Shown one piece after another: positions 1-8,775 of a stretch of DNA of 64,000 nt. The DNA is from Myxococcales bacterium. GTDB taxonomy: Bacteria > Myxococcota_A > Polyangia > Haliangiales > Haliangiaceae. A program made the translations under genes and the position numbers. Position 1 is the stretch's first letter; each line of letters opens with the position of its first letter. Location of the stretch: positions 1-64,000 of the forward strand of contig JADJGV010000003.1 in assembly GCA_016707895.1 (NCBI GenBank), given 5' to 3'. The notes below the pieces were generated by a model that did not search any database, was not told the DNA's origin, and saw only the letters and a program-made list of their open reading frames with translations.

Positions 1-1093
1 GTGCGCCCCTCCGGCGCCCTCGTCCCGCGCCCCTCCGGCTCACCGTCGCCGCCGACGCGGCAGCGGCCCCCGCCCGTCCCCGCGCTCTCCGCGCCCCTCC
101 GGCGCCGACAGCTGCGGCGAGCACGACGCCGCCGGCCTGCTGGTGGCGCAGCCGGATCTCCTCGCCCAGCCAGGCGGGCTCTTCCACGATGGCGTCCGCG
201 CCGAAGCCCATCAGCCAGCGGATCACCCCTGCGGGGTCACCCAGGCGCATCGACAGCGAGATCTCACCGCCGGGCAAGCGGCACACCTCCTGCGAGGCGT
301 GCCAGCGGCGTTCGGCGATCTCCTCGGCGACGCGGCGCGCGAAGCGCACGCGCACCAGCACGGGCGCGTCGGCGTGCTTGCCGACCCAGACGCCGAAGGC
401 GTGCTTGAGGGCCTCCTTCGAGCGCGTCTCGGGACGGGGCGTGAACCGCTCGCCGGTCGCGACGACCGACAGCACGCGCTGGATCGCGAACACGCGGACC
501 GCGCGGCGCCATCGGCACCAGGCGATCAGGAACAGCCCGCCGCTGCGCGCGTCGGCGTGGAGCGCGCCAGGCTCGACGTCGCGATGGCTGACCTCGCCAG
601 TCGAGGCCTTGCGGTAGCTCAGGTGGACCACGACGCGCTGGTGGATCGCCTGGTCGAGGCTGTCGATCGTCTGGCGGTGCGGCTCGAAGTCGATCGCATC
701 GAACGCCGCCACCGAGAGCGCGCTGTCGTCGCGCGGCAGCAACGCGGGCTGGTCGCCGTCGCCCGAGGCCTTGGCCCACAGCGACGCGAGCGCGCGATCG
801 AGGCGCGAGCCCGGCAAGCGACCGGCGAGCTGGCGCGCGACGAACAGCGCGAGCAGCTCGTCGGGGTCGAGGCCGCGTCGACCGAACAGCTGGAAGGCGG
901 CGTCGACGCGGTGCAGGCCGTGCTCCGACTTGATCGGGAAGCCGCTGTCGCGCAGCACGTCGGCGTCGCGGTAGATGGTGCTGCGGCTGTAGCCGTGTTG
1001 TTGCGCGTAGCGCTCGAGCGAGATGCCGCGCCGTGCGTCGATGAGCGCTTGTCCCAGCGCGAGCAGCCGCCGCAACCGCTTGTCCGTCGCCAC
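1..1093 (-). CDS. WYL-domain transcriptional regulator (3' end outside window)
   Basis: This is a DNA-binding regulator of the WYL family, cytoplasmic, probably sensing a ligand through its WYL domain. The GTG at 1093 opens a frame that stays open to the window edge, so about 364 codons are visible and the stop is missing. Residues 1-60 form an HTH of the DeoR/YafY kind (GYSRSTIYRDADVLR), followed by a linker. The WYL domain then starts near residue 155 with VVVHLSYRKASTGE, and the family tryptophan region reads LFLIAWCRWR. The visible C-terminus after LRHQQAGG becomes Arg/Gly/Ala-rich and may run past the conserved fold. The start is supported by TACGGT placed six bases upstream. The overlapping plus-strand frames here are antisense shadows. 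Confidence 0.85.
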   Translation of the reverse strand, partial: MATDKRLRRLLALGQALIDARRGISLERYAQQHGYSRSTIYRDADVLRDSGFPIKSEHGLHRVDAAFQLFGRRGLDPDELLALFVARQLAGRLPGSRLDRALASLWAKASGDGDQPALLPRDDSALSVAAFDAIDFEPHRQTIDSLDQAIHQRVVVHLSYRKASTGEVSHRDVEPGALHADARSGGLFLIAWCRWRRAVRVFAIQRVLSVVATGERFTPRPETRSKEALKHAFGVWVGKHADAPVLVRVRFARRVAEEIAERRWHASQEVCRLPGGEISLSMRLGDPAGVIRWLMGFGADAIVEEPAWLGEEIRLRHQQAGGVVLAAAVGAGGARRARGRAGAAAASAATVSRRGAGRGRRRGA

Positions 1094-1099
1094 GCCGCG

Positions 1100-1105
1100 A
1101 CCGTA
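1100..1105 (-). promoter_or_regulatory. -10 hexamer TACGGT, 6 nt before GTG 1093
   Basis: TACGGT on the minus strand is followed by six bases and then the GTG of the WYL regulator. With initiation about seven bases after the hexamer, the transcript would begin at the start codon. No clear -35 element was seen. Confidence 0.5.
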
Positions 1106-1190
1106 GCCGAGGCACCTGACACGCCCGCGCGCGTTCGCAGCGACGTGCGCGGCCCTCGCTACCCTTGGCCCACCCCAACGCGGTGACCGC

Positions 1191-1595
1191 TTGACGCCGG
1201 CCCACGCGCGCGCCACCGTCGCCACGAGGTCGCCGTGTACAAGTCGTTCTGGGCGAGACGATCGCGGCGCGGCGCGGGTGGTCGCGGCGATCGTGTCGCT
1301 GGTGACCGGGCACTGGTCGTGGTGGTGCCTTGGCCTGGTGACGCTGGTGCCGACGACGGCGCGGCTGCGGATCACGGCCGGTGATCCCGGCACGCTGCGC
1401 GTCACCCGGAGCTGGTTGCTGATCCCGTACGAGGCGCGGCACCTCGCGCTCGCCCAGGTGACGGCGGACTACGCCGACCTGGACTCGGGCGCTGCCCACG
1501 ACGTCCTGCGCGCGGACGGCTGGGAGTTCGAGTGCCGCGACGCCGATGGCCTGCTGGCGACACTGCGTTCCTCCAGCGCGGAGCTGGCGACGTAG
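1191..1595 (+). CDS. small hypothetical membrane-associated protein
   Basis: This 134-codon frame starts at a TTG and has no recognised family. The first 30 residues are Arg/Thr/Ala-rich and may not be translated. From about residue 30 the composition becomes protein-like: a hydrophobic stretch (VVAAIVSLVTGHWSWWCLGL) that could be one or two membrane passes, then a soluble tail with LRITAGDPGTLRV and IPYEARHLALAQV, reminiscent of small PH-like domains behind a membrane anchor. A GTG at 1278 is an alternative start. It is divergent from the WYL regulator and about 220 bases upstream of the histidine kinase. Existence is uncertain. Confidence 0.4.
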   Translation: MTPAHARATVATRSPCTSRSGRDDRGAARVVAAIVSLVTGHWSWWCLGLVTLVPTTARLRITAGDPGTLRVTRSWLLIPYEARHLALAQVTADYADLDSGAAHDVLRADGWEFECRDADGLLATLRSSSAELAT

Positions 1596-1816
1596 CGCTC
1601 GCCGTCCGCGTCGCGCTCAGGCCACCGCCGCGGTGAGGCGCGGGCGCGAAGCGACACAAATGTGAGCAGTCGCGGGGCGCGGCCGCCGCGCGTGCGGCGA
1701 GGTGGCTCGACCGGCTCGGCGAGTTCGCGACCGACGCGAGCGCTGCGACATAACCCCTCACGGGGAGCCCCCCGATCGGCGAGGCGGCTCGCCCGCCCGG
1801 CGCCATGCTTGCGAGC

Positions 1817-4800
1817 ATGACGGCCGACCTACCCCTGCACGCAGCCGCTCAGGCGGCGGGGATCGGGCTGTGGGACTGGGACATCGCGCGCGCGCGCCTG
1901 ACGCTGTCGCCGGGCTGGGCGCAGACGCTCGGGTACGGCGCCGACGAGGACGTCGCGGGCGACGGCGACTGGACGCGGTGGGCGCACCCCGACGATCTGG
2001 CGCGGGTGCAGGGCGAGGGCGCGGCGTACGTCGCGCGCGCCGACGGCGAGTTCCGCACGGTGCTGCGCGCCCGCGCCAAGGACGACACCTGGCGCTCGAT
2101 CGAGGTCCGCGGCCGGCTGGCCCAGCTCGCCGACGGCCCGCACGTGGTCGGCGGGCTGTTCGACGTGACCGAGCAGGAGCGGACCCGCGTCGAGCTGGCG
2201 CGCAAGGCCCGCGCGCTGCGGCTGCTCACCGACACCAACCAGGCGATGATGCGCGCCGACGACGAGGCGACGCTGCTGCGCGTCGCGTGCCAGGTCGCGG
2301 TCGAGGTCGGCGGGTACCGGATGGCGTGGGTGGGCCTGGTCGACCCGGCCCACCCGGGCGCGGTGCGGCCGGTGGCCCAGGCCGGCTTCGACGAGGGCTA
2401 CGTCGCGGCCAGCGAGGCGACCTGGAGCGACGGCCGCGGCCCCGCGGCGATCGCGATCGCGTCCAACGCGCCGAGCATCGTGCGCGACATCCCGACCGAC
2501 CCGGCCTTCGCCGATCGCCGCGACCACGCGGCCGCGCGCGGCTATCGCTCGGCGGCGGCGCTGCCGGTGCACCACGGCGCGGCGGTGGTCGGCGTGTTCA
2601 AGGTCTACTCGATCGAGCCCGACGCGTTCGACGACGCCGAGCGCGCGATCCTGACCGAGCTGGTCGAGGACCTCGGCTTCGCGCTGGCCGCCGTGCGCAC
2701 CGCGGTCGAACGCGACCGCGCCGAGCGCGAGCTGCGGACGCTGATCGACAGCTTCCCCGACATGGTCTCGCGCTTCGATCGCGAGGGCCGGTTCGCGTAC
2801 GTCAGCGCGGCGGTGCAGCGCGCCGTCGGCCAGAACGCCGACCAGGTCGGCCACACGCCCGCGGAGCTGCACCTGTGCCCCGACCCGGCGGACACCGCGG
2901 CGTTGACGGCCAGCCTGCGGCGCGTGCTCGACACCGGCGAGACCGAGACGCTGGAGGTCGAGTTCGACGTGGGCGGCGGCGCGCGGCCGTTCGAGGTCCG
3001 CCACATCCCGTTGCTCGACGAGCGCGGCCACGTGACCGCGACCTTGGGCATCGCGCGCGACCTGAGCGAGCGCCGCGCCGCCGAGCGGCAGCTGTACTTG
3101 CTCAACTACGCGATCGACGCGATCGGCGACGGCATCTTCCTGCTCGACGGCGAGTCGCCGCGGATCACGTACGTCAACCAGGCCGCGGCCGACAGCCTCG
3201 GCTACACCCGCGCCGAGCTGACCGGCGGGATGACGCTCATCGACATCGATCCCAACATGACCATGGCGGCGTGGACCGAGCTGGTCGACGTGATGCGGGT
3301 GAGGCGGCGGATGACCATCGAGAGCCAGCACCGGTGCCGGGATGGCCGCCTGATCCCGATCGAGGTCACCGGCAACTACTTCGAGGTCGACGGCGCGATG
3401 CACAACATGGCCATCGTGCGCGACATCTCGGAGCGCAAGGCCGCCGAGGCCGCGCGGCGCGCGACCGAGCGCCAGCTCGAGACCGTCACGACGGCGATCG
3501 ACGACGTCTTCTGGCTGGCCGACGCGCAGCGGACCGAGTTCAGCTACGTCAGCCCGGCCTACCAGCGGGTGTTCGGGTGCGGCGCGGCCTGCGGCGTCGG
3601 CTCGGTCGCGGGCTGGGACCGCCACATCGATCCGGCCGACCGGGCCGCGGTGCGGGCGGCGGTGGCCGGCCTGCCCGAGGTCGCGTACGACGTCGAGTAC
3701 CGGATCCGCCGGTGTGACAGCGGGATCCGCTGGATCCACGACCGCGCGGTGCCGATCCGCGACGCCAGCGGTCGGATCGAACAGCTCGCCGGCGTCGCCA
3801 CCGACGTCACCCGCCGGCGCGCGCTCGAGGAGCAGCTGGCGCAGGCGCAGAAGATGGAGGCGGCGGGGCAGCTCGCGGGCGGCATCGCCCACGACTTCAA
3901 CAACATGCTCGCGATCGTGCAGATGGAGGCGACGATGCTGCGCGAGCACGCCGGCGACCCGGCGCAGCTGCGCGCCGGCCTCGACGAGATCATCGCGGCC
4001 ACCGACCGCGCCGCCAACCTGACCCGGCAGCTGCTCACGTTCAGCCGGCGCCAGGTGGCGCGGCCGATCGATCTGGACCTGGCCGGCACCCTCGGCGCGA
4101 TGGTCAAGCTGCTGCGCCGGGTGCTGGGCGAGCACGTCGCGCTCGAGACCCGGTTCGCGCCGGGGCTGCCGGCCGTCCACGCCGACCCCGGCATGATGGA
4201 GCAGCTGCTGATGAACCTGGCGATCAACGCGCGCGACGCGATGCCCGGCGGTGGGCAGCTCGTGGTCGGCCTGGCCCCGGTCGACGTCGACCCCGATCGC
4301 GCCGCCGGCGCGCCGGGCGCGCGGCCCGGTCGCCACGTGGCGCTGACCGTCACCGACACCGGCACCGGCATCGCCGCCGAGCACCTGCCGCGGATCTTCG
4401 AGCCGTTCTTCACGACCAAGGAGGTGGGCAGGGGCACCGGGCTGGGCCTGGCGACGGTGTTCGGGATCGTCGCGCAGCACGGCGGCCTGATCGAGGTCGC
4501 GAGCGCGCCCGGCGCCGGCACGTCGTTCACGGTGCTGTTGCCCGCGCTCGAGGGCGTCGCCGAGGTCGCGCCGGCCGAGGCCGCCCCGAGCGCCGCGGCC
4601 CGCGGCGACGAGACCGTGCTGCTGGTGGAGGACGACGCGGCGCTGCGCGCGACCACCCGCACCGCGCTCGAGGGGCGTGGTTACCAGGTGCTCGAGGCCA
4701 ACACGGCGGCCGCGGCGCTCGCGATCTGGGCCGTGGTCGGTCCGTCGATCGCGCTGGTCGTCACCGACCTGGTCATGCCCGGCGGCATCACCGGTCGGCA

Positions 4801-5056
4801 GCTCGGCGACATCTTGAGCGCGCAGCGCCCCGACCTCCGCATCGTCTACACCAGCGGCTACAGCGCGGAGCTGACCGACCAGCGCCTGAACCTGAGCCCG
4901 ACCCGCCGCTTCCTGCCCAAGCCCTACACCACCGACGCCATCGCCGCGTGCGTCCGCGCCTGCCTCGACGCGCCGCGCAGCGACGACGCGCCCGGCCGCG
5001 GGCGCGGCATCACCCCCCTGAACGAAGCCGGGCCGCGTCCGATACATCGGGCGTGA
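1817..5056 (+). CDS. hybrid sensor histidine kinase (PAS-GAF-PAS3-HisKA-HATPase-REC)
   Basis: This is a soluble hybrid two-component kinase of 1079 residues with no membrane segment, so it probably senses a cytoplasmic signal. The order is PAS (about 1-110, GLWDWDIA...LGYGADED), GAF (about 130-290), three further PAS domains (about 295-420, 430-550 and 555-680), then HisKA with the phospho-accepting His692 in GGIAHDFNNM, HATPase_c with the G box GRGTGLGLATVFG, and a C-terminal receiver with Asp984 (VVTDLVMPGG) and a conserved Lys (LPKPY). An ATG at 1805 in the same frame is an alternative start; 1817 is preferred because CATGCT lies seven bases upstream. Its stop overlaps the next start (GTGA), so it heads the operon with the zinc-ribbon, motor ATPase, receiver and HDOD genes. 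Confidence 0.92.
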   Translation: MTADLPLHAAAQAAGIGLWDWDIARARLTLSPGWAQTLGYGADEDVAGDGDWTRWAHPDDLARVQGEGAAYVARADGEFRTVLRARAKDDTWRSIEVRGRLAQLADGPHVVGGLFDVTEQERTRVELARKARALRLLTDTNQAMMRADDEATLLRVACQVAVEVGGYRMAWVGLVDPAHPGAVRPVAQAGFDEGYVAASEATWSDGRGPAAIAIASNAPSIVRDIPTDPAFADRRDHAAARGYRSAAALPVHHGAAVVGVFKVYSIEPDAFDDAERAILTELVEDLGFALAAVRTAVERDRAERELRTLIDSFPDMVSRFDREGRFAYVSAAVQRAVGQNADQVGHTPAELHLCPDPADTAALTASLRRVLDTGETETLEVEFDVGGGARPFEVRHIPLLDERGHVTATLGIARDLSERRAAERQLYLLNYAIDAIGDGIFLLDGESPRITYVNQAAADSLGYTRAELTGGMTLIDIDPNMTMAAWTELVDVMRVRRRMTIESQHRCRDGRLIPIEVTGNYFEVDGAMHNMAIVRDISERKAAEAARRATERQLETVTTAIDDVFWLADAQRTEFSYVSPAYQRVFGCGAACGVGSVAGWDRHIDPADRAAVRAAVAGLPEVAYDVEYRIRRCDSGIRWIHDRAVPIRDASGRIEQLAGVATDVTRRRALEEQLAQAQKMEAAGQLAGGIAHDFNNMLAIVQMEATMLREHAGDPAQLRAGLDEIIAATDRAANLTRQLLTFSRRQVARPIDLDLAGTLGAMVKLLRRVLGEHVALETRFAPGLPAVHADPGMMEQLLMNLAINARDAMPGGGQLVVGLAPVDVDPDRAAGAPGARPGRHVALTVTDTGTGIAAEHLPRIFEPFFTTKEVGRGTGLGLATVFGIVAQHGGLIEVASAPGAGTSFTVLLPALEGVAEVAPAEAAPSAAARGDETVLLVEDDAALRATTRTALEGRGYQVLEANTAAAALAIWAVVGPSIALVVTDLVMPGGITGRQLGDILSAQRPDLRIVYTSGYSAELTDQRLNLSPTRRFLPKPYTTDAIAACVRACLDAPRSDDAPGRGRGITPLNEAGPRPIHRA

Positions 5057-5430
5057 GCCCCTCACTCCTGTGCCCCACCTGCGGCCGCCACGCCGCGTGG
5101 CCGCGCCGCTTCTGCGGCGGCTGCCGGGCGGTGCTGAGCCACCGGTGTGCGGCGTGCGGGTTCGCCAACGAGCTCGACGACGCGTGGTGCGGCGGCTGCG
5201 GCGGCGCGCTGGCCCACGGCGATCCGGCGCAGGCGCCGACGGGCGAAGGCGTCCGAGCGACCGGCCCCCGCGCGCACGCCCCGGCCGCTGCCGCCGCTGC
5301 CCCCGCCCCCACCGGGCGCCGGCGCCGCGCTCGCCGCCCGCTTGCTCGAGGCCAACCGCCGCGGCGCCGCGCCGCGCGCGACGCCGGGCGCCCAGGACCA
5401 GGACCAGCTCGACGCGCTGTTCGCGAGTGA
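5053..5430 (+). CDS. zinc-ribbon protein, probable C-terminal frameshift
   Basis: This is a small metal-binding protein starting at a GTG that overlaps the histidine-kinase stop by four bases. Four CxxC knuckles are visible: CPTC, CGGC, CAAC and CGGC, the layout of a double zinc ribbon. The intact frame ends at 5430, but its last 60 residues are the Arg/Pro/Ala mixture typical of a wrong frame in GC-rich DNA. The +1 frame over 5250-5437 instead reads a plausible tail (LAARLLEANRRG, DQDQLDALFASEP) and stops at a TGA overlapping the ATG of the motor ATPase at 5434. I therefore suspect an extra base near 5230-5270, real or sequencing error. The role is unknown; its position suggests an accessory to the ATPase. 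Confidence 0.7.
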   Translation: MSPSLLCPTCGRHAAWPRRFCGGCRAVLSHRCAACGFANELDDAWCGGCGGALAHGDPAQAPTGEGVRATGPRAHAPAAAAAAPAPTGRRRRARRPLARGQPPRRRAARDAGRPGPGPARRAVRE

Positions 5431-5433
5431 GCC

Positions 5434-7185
5434 ATGATCCAGCCGACGCGGACGCCGCCATCGTCGCCCCCGCCAGCCGCGCCGACGCTGGTCGTCGCCC
5501 GCCGGATCGGCCAGCAGCTCGTCGCCGAGGGCCGGGTCCGCGGCCCCGCGCTCGATGACGCGCTCCGCCGCCACGCCAAGGACGAGGTGCGGCCGGCGTG
5601 GTCGCTGGTCGCGGCCGGCGTCATCGGCGAGCCCGAGTGGCTCGAGCGGGTCGGCAGCCACTTCGGGCTGGCGGTGGTGCGCATCGCCGACTTCACGATC
5701 GATCGCGGGCTGGTGGCGCGCGTGCCCGAGGAGCTGGCCCGCCGCCAGCACGTGCTGCCGCTGTGCAACGCCGGCGGCGAGATCTACGTCGCGTGCACCG
5801 ATCCGTCGGCGCTGCCGGTGTTCGATCACCTCAAGAAGCTGCTGGGGACGGCCGTCCTGCCGGTGCTGGTGGCCCCGAGCGAGCTGGCCGCCACGCTCGA
5901 GAAGGTGTACCTGCGCGAGCAGGCCGTCGACTTCGAGCACGTCGAGGACCCGGCGCTCACCGACCTGTCCCCGGCCGAGGTGGCGCGGCTCAGGGAGGAG
6001 GGCGAGTCGGGCAAGGTGGTGCAGCTGGTCGATCGGCTGCTGGCCCACGCGCTGTCGATCGGCGCCTCCGACATCCACATCGAGCCGGCCGGCGCCCACC
6101 TGCGCGTGCGGTTCCGCGTCGATGGCGCGATGCGCGAGGGCCCGCGCTACTCGATCGCGCTGGCGCCGACGGTGGCGTCGCGCATCAAGGTGATGGCCCA
6201 GCTCGACATCTCGGAGCGCTACGTGCCGCAGGACGGCCGGGTGCGCCTGCGCCGCGGCGGCCACGACCTCGACCTGCGCGTCTCGGTGGTCCCGGTGGCG
6301 CGCGGCGAGAAGGTGGTGATCCGGCTGCTCTCGGCGGGGCGCGATCACGCGTCGCTCGCCGATCTGGGGCTGCCGCCCGCGCTCACGACCCGCCTCGCCG
6401 CCGAGGTGGCCCGCCCCCACGGCATGTTCCTGGTCACCGGGCCCACCGGGTCGGGCAAGACCAGCACGCTCTACGGCCTGCTGCGCGCCCGGGCGGCGGC
6501 CGAGGTCAACATCGTGACCGTCGAGGATCCGGTCGAGTACGAGCTGGAGACGCTGAACCAGATCCCGATCAACCCCAAGCGCGGCGTCACCTTCGCCGTC
6601 GCGCTGCGCGCCATCCTGCGCCAGGACCCCGACCTGATCCTGGTCGGCGAGATCCGCGATCTCGAGACCGCGTCGATCGCCGCCGAGGCCGCGTTGACCG
6701 GCCACCTGCTGCTGTCGACGATGCACACCAACGACGCCGCCGGCGCCGTGCTGCGGTTGTGCGAGATGGGCGTGCCGCGGTTCCTGGTCGGCGCGGTGAT
6801 GAACGCGGTCGTCGCCCAGCGCCTGGTGCGCCGGGTGTGCCCCGACTGCGCGCAGCCGTACCGGCCGTCGGTCGACGAGCTGGTCGCGCTGGGCCCCGAG
6901 CTCGAGGCGCTGGCCGCGGTCGACGAGCTGCGCCTGGTACGCGCGGTCGGGTGCGCGCGCTGCGACGGCGCCGGCTACCGCGGCCGCGTGCCGATCATCG
7001 AGCTGCTCACGATCGACGCCGGCCTGCGCGCGGCCATCATCGGCGGGGCCGACGCGCCCACGCTGCACGCCCACGCCGTCGCCAACGGCATGGCCGACCT
7101 CCGCGCCGCCGCGCTCGAGCGGCTGTTCGCCCGCGACACCACCGTGGCCGAGGTGGTGCGCGTCTGCCAGGGCCTGACCCCGTGA
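5434..7185 (+). CDS. GspE/PilB-family type II secretion / type IV pilus assembly ATPase
   Basis: This is a hexameric cytoplasmic motor ATPase of 583 residues. The N-terminal part (about 20-150) is a GspE-N/MshEN-like domain (VARRIGQQLVAEGRV, LARRQHVLPL). The core carries ASDIHIEP, the Walker A motif GPTGSGKTS at 336-344, the Asp box with DPVEYELE, a Walker B region LRQDPDLILVGEIRD and the His box LLLSTMHTNDA. Two CxxC pairs (CPDC and CARC) form the zinc-binding module of GspE/PilB motors. It is the full length of the family. Its ATG overlaps the probable stop of the zinc-ribbon protein, and receiver and HDOD genes follow, suggesting a regulated pilus or secretion motor. Whether it serves pili or type II secretion cannot be read from sequence alone. 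Confidence 0.93.
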   Translation: MIQPTRTPPSSPPPAAPTLVVARRIGQQLVAEGRVRGPALDDALRRHAKDEVRPAWSLVAAGVIGEPEWLERVGSHFGLAVVRIADFTIDRGLVARVPEELARRQHVLPLCNAGGEIYVACTDPSALPVFDHLKKLLGTAVLPVLVAPSELAATLEKVYLREQAVDFEHVEDPALTDLSPAEVARLREEGESGKVVQLVDRLLAHALSIGASDIHIEPAGAHLRVRFRVDGAMREGPRYSIALAPTVASRIKVMAQLDISERYVPQDGRVRLRRGGHDLDLRVSVVPVARGEKVVIRLLSAGRDHASLADLGLPPALTTRLAAEVARPHGMFLVTGPTGSGKTSTLYGLLRARAAAEVNIVTVEDPVEYELETLNQIPINPKRGVTFAVALRAILRQDPDLILVGEIRDLETASIAAEAALTGHLLLSTMHTNDAAGAVLRLCEMGVPRFLVGAVMNAVVAQRLVRRVCPDCAQPYRPSVDELVALGPELEALAAVDELRLVRAVGCARCDGAGYRGRVPIIELLTIDAGLRAAIIGGADAPTLHAHAVANGMADLRAAALERLFARDTTVAEVVRVCQGLTP

Positions 7186-7201
7186 TCGCGAGGAGCCGAC
7201 G

Positions 7202-7585
7202 ATGTTCGGAGTGTTGATCATCGAGCAATCGCCGACCGCCACCCGCGATCTGATCGGCGCCTGCGCCGCCGCCGGCCTGCCGGTGCTGGGCGTCGCCCGC
7301 GACGGGCTCGAGGGCGTCGCCCTGGCGCGGCAGCTCCAGCCGTCCCACGTCACGGTCGATCTCGTGCTGCCGCGGCTGCCGGGCCTGCAGGTCATCGAGG
7401 CCCTGCGCCGCCACCAGCTCGACGCGACCGTGATCGTCGTCTCGGCGGTTTCGGCCCGCGAGCCGGTCGTCGCCGCGCGCACGGCCGGCGCCCGCGCCTA
7501 CCTGCTCAAGCCGATCGCCTTCACCAAGCTGGTGGAGCTGCTGTCGGCGTCCCTCCCCGCCGCCGAGCGCGCGGCCAACGCGTGA
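7202..7585 (+). CDS. CheY-like response regulator receiver
   Basis: This is a stand-alone receiver domain of 127 residues with no output domain. The expected phospho-acceptor is the Asp in HVTVDLVLPRLPG near residue 55, with the conserved Ser/Thr region in VIVVSAVS and the Lys in AYLLKPI. The N-terminal acidic pocket is weak, reading LIIEQSPT with one acidic residue instead of the usual pair, so metal binding may be altered. A good Shine-Dalgarno (GAGGAG) lies before ATG 7202. It sits between the motor ATPase and the HDOD gene and overlaps the latter by four bases, so it may relay the upstream kinase's signal to the motor or the HDOD protein. Confidence 0.9.
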   Translation: MFGVLIIEQSPTATRDLIGACAAAGLPVLGVARDGLEGVALARQLQPSHVTVDLVLPRLPGLQVIEALRRHQLDATVIVVSAVSAREPVVAARTAGARAYLLKPIAFTKLVELLSASLPAAERAANA

Positions 7586-8451
7586 GGCCCGCCATGCACG
7601 TCATCCCCGCGTCCGCGTCCGCGTCCACCGCCGCTGCGCTGAGCCAGTTCGAACAGGCGGTCGATCAGCTCGAGGCGTGCGCGCCCGCGCCGCGCGTCGC
7701 CCAGCGCTTGCTGGCGTTGCTCCAGGACGGCCAGGCCCCGCTGGCCGAGGTCGAGCGCGCGCTCGCCGTCGATGGCGGCCTGGTCGTCCGCGTGCTGCGG
7801 CTGGCCTCGTCGCCGGTGTTCGCGGCGCGCCAGGTGACCAGCCTGCGCTTCGCGGTGCAGGCGCTGGGCAGCGCGCAGCTGTGCCGCGTGGTCTGCGCCG
7901 CGCAGCTGGCGAGCGGCGGCTCGCCGTTCACCCGTAGGCTCTGGGCGTACGCGCTGCGGGTGGCGTGCGTCAGCGACGAGCTGGCCCGCCACGCCGCGCC
8001 CCGACCGACGGCCGATCCGTTCCTGTGCGGCCTCTTGCACGACGTCGGCACGATGGCGCTGGAGCGCTTCCTCGGGCCGCGCTACCTCGCCGCCGGCTTC
8101 GCGCCCGGCGACGACGCGCAGCTCGAGATCGAGCGGGCCACGTTCGGCTTCGACCACTGCGACCTCGGGGCGATGATCGCGGCGCGGTGGCAGCTGTTCC
8201 CCGAGCTCGAGCTGGTGGCGCAGCTCCACCACGACCCCGACGCCGCCGACGCGCTCGCGCTGCCCCCGGCGACCCGGGCCGCGATCGACGTGGTGGCGCT
8301 GGCGCGCGTGGTCGGCGCGCCGCCGGCCGGCGGCCTCGACGAGGGCCACCTCGCCCTGTGCGCGCGGATCGGCGTCGCCCCCGCGACCGCGCTCGCCTGT
8401 GGGGCGCGCGGCGCGGAGGCCGCGGCGACGCTGGTGGCCGGCCTGGCGTGA
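7582..8451 (+). CDS. HDOD domain protein
   Basis: This is a signalling output protein of 289 residues with one HDOD domain, a catalytically degenerate relative of HD phosphohydrolases that usually works by protein contact. Visible features are the early helix QLEACAPAPRVAQRLLALL, the motif VVRVLRLASSPVF and the degenerate metal site FLCGLLHDVGTMALERFL, in which an HD pair survives. The start is taken as GTG 7582, overlapping the receiver stop; ATG 7594 is an alternative. HDOD proteins often sit next to receivers and pilus motors, and this overlap implies translational coupling. Confidence 0.85.
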   Translation: MRPAMHVIPASASASTAAALSQFEQAVDQLEACAPAPRVAQRLLALLQDGQAPLAEVERALAVDGGLVVRVLRLASSPVFAARQVTSLRFAVQALGSAQLCRVVCAAQLASGGSPFTRRLWAYALRVACVSDELARHAAPRPTADPFLCGLLHDVGTMALERFLGPRYLAAGFAPGDDAQLEIERATFGFDHCDLGAMIAARWQLFPELELVAQLHHDPDAADALALPPATRAAIDVVALARVVGAPPAGGLDEGHLALCARIGVAPATALACGARGAEAAATLVAGLA

Positions 8452-8538
8452 CCGCCGGCCGCCACGCGATCGGGTAGGCGCGGGGGAGCCTGCGCGCTGT
8501 GGCGCGGTGCCACCTTCCATTCCGACCGCCGAGTCGCG

Positions 8539-8544
8539 TAGCGT
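8539..8544 (+). promoter_or_regulatory. -10 hexamer TAGCGT upstream of ATG 8553
   Basis: TAGCGT is separated by 18 bases from TTCCAT (8515-8520), a weak -35. The start codon lies eight bases after the hexamer, so any leader would be one or two bases long. Confidence 0.45.
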
Positions 8545-8552
8545 GGGGGCAC

Positions 8553-8741
8553 ATGCCGCTCTCGGACCGTGAGGTCGCCGCCTGCGAGACGATCGCCGCC
8601 GCGCTGCGCGAGGTGGAGGCGCACCGCCGCCCCGACGTCGTCCAGGCGGCGATCAGCCTGTTGCACGGGCACGCGATCCCGCACGGCGTACGCCGCGAGG
8701 ACACGACCGCGCCCCTCGGCCACCCCGCCCGCCGTCGCTGA
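8553..8741 (+). CDS. small hypothetical protein, 62 residues
   Basis: This is a short frame beginning MPLSDREVAACETIAAAL with an amphipathic, probably helical N-terminal half (EVEAHRRPDVVQAAISLL) and a basic tail. No family is recognised. Support comes from the -10 hexamer just upstream and from a composition unlike the Arg/Pro/Ala noise of shadow frames. It lies after the HDOD gene with its own promoter-like element, so it is probably a separate unit. Confidence 0.5.
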   Translation: MPLSDREVAACETIAAALREVEAHRRPDVVQAAISLLHGHAIPHGVRREDTTAPLGHPARRR

Positions 8742-8775
8742 CCGACCGACCGCGGGCGCGGCGAGCGCGCCGGCG

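Noticed and set aside
1829..5461. 1210-codon open frame on the minus strand opposite the histidine kinase
   Set aside because: Its composition is the His/Arg/Asp/Val mixture typical of the antisense of GC-rich coding DNA; the opposite strand has clear PAS, HisKA and receiver motifs.
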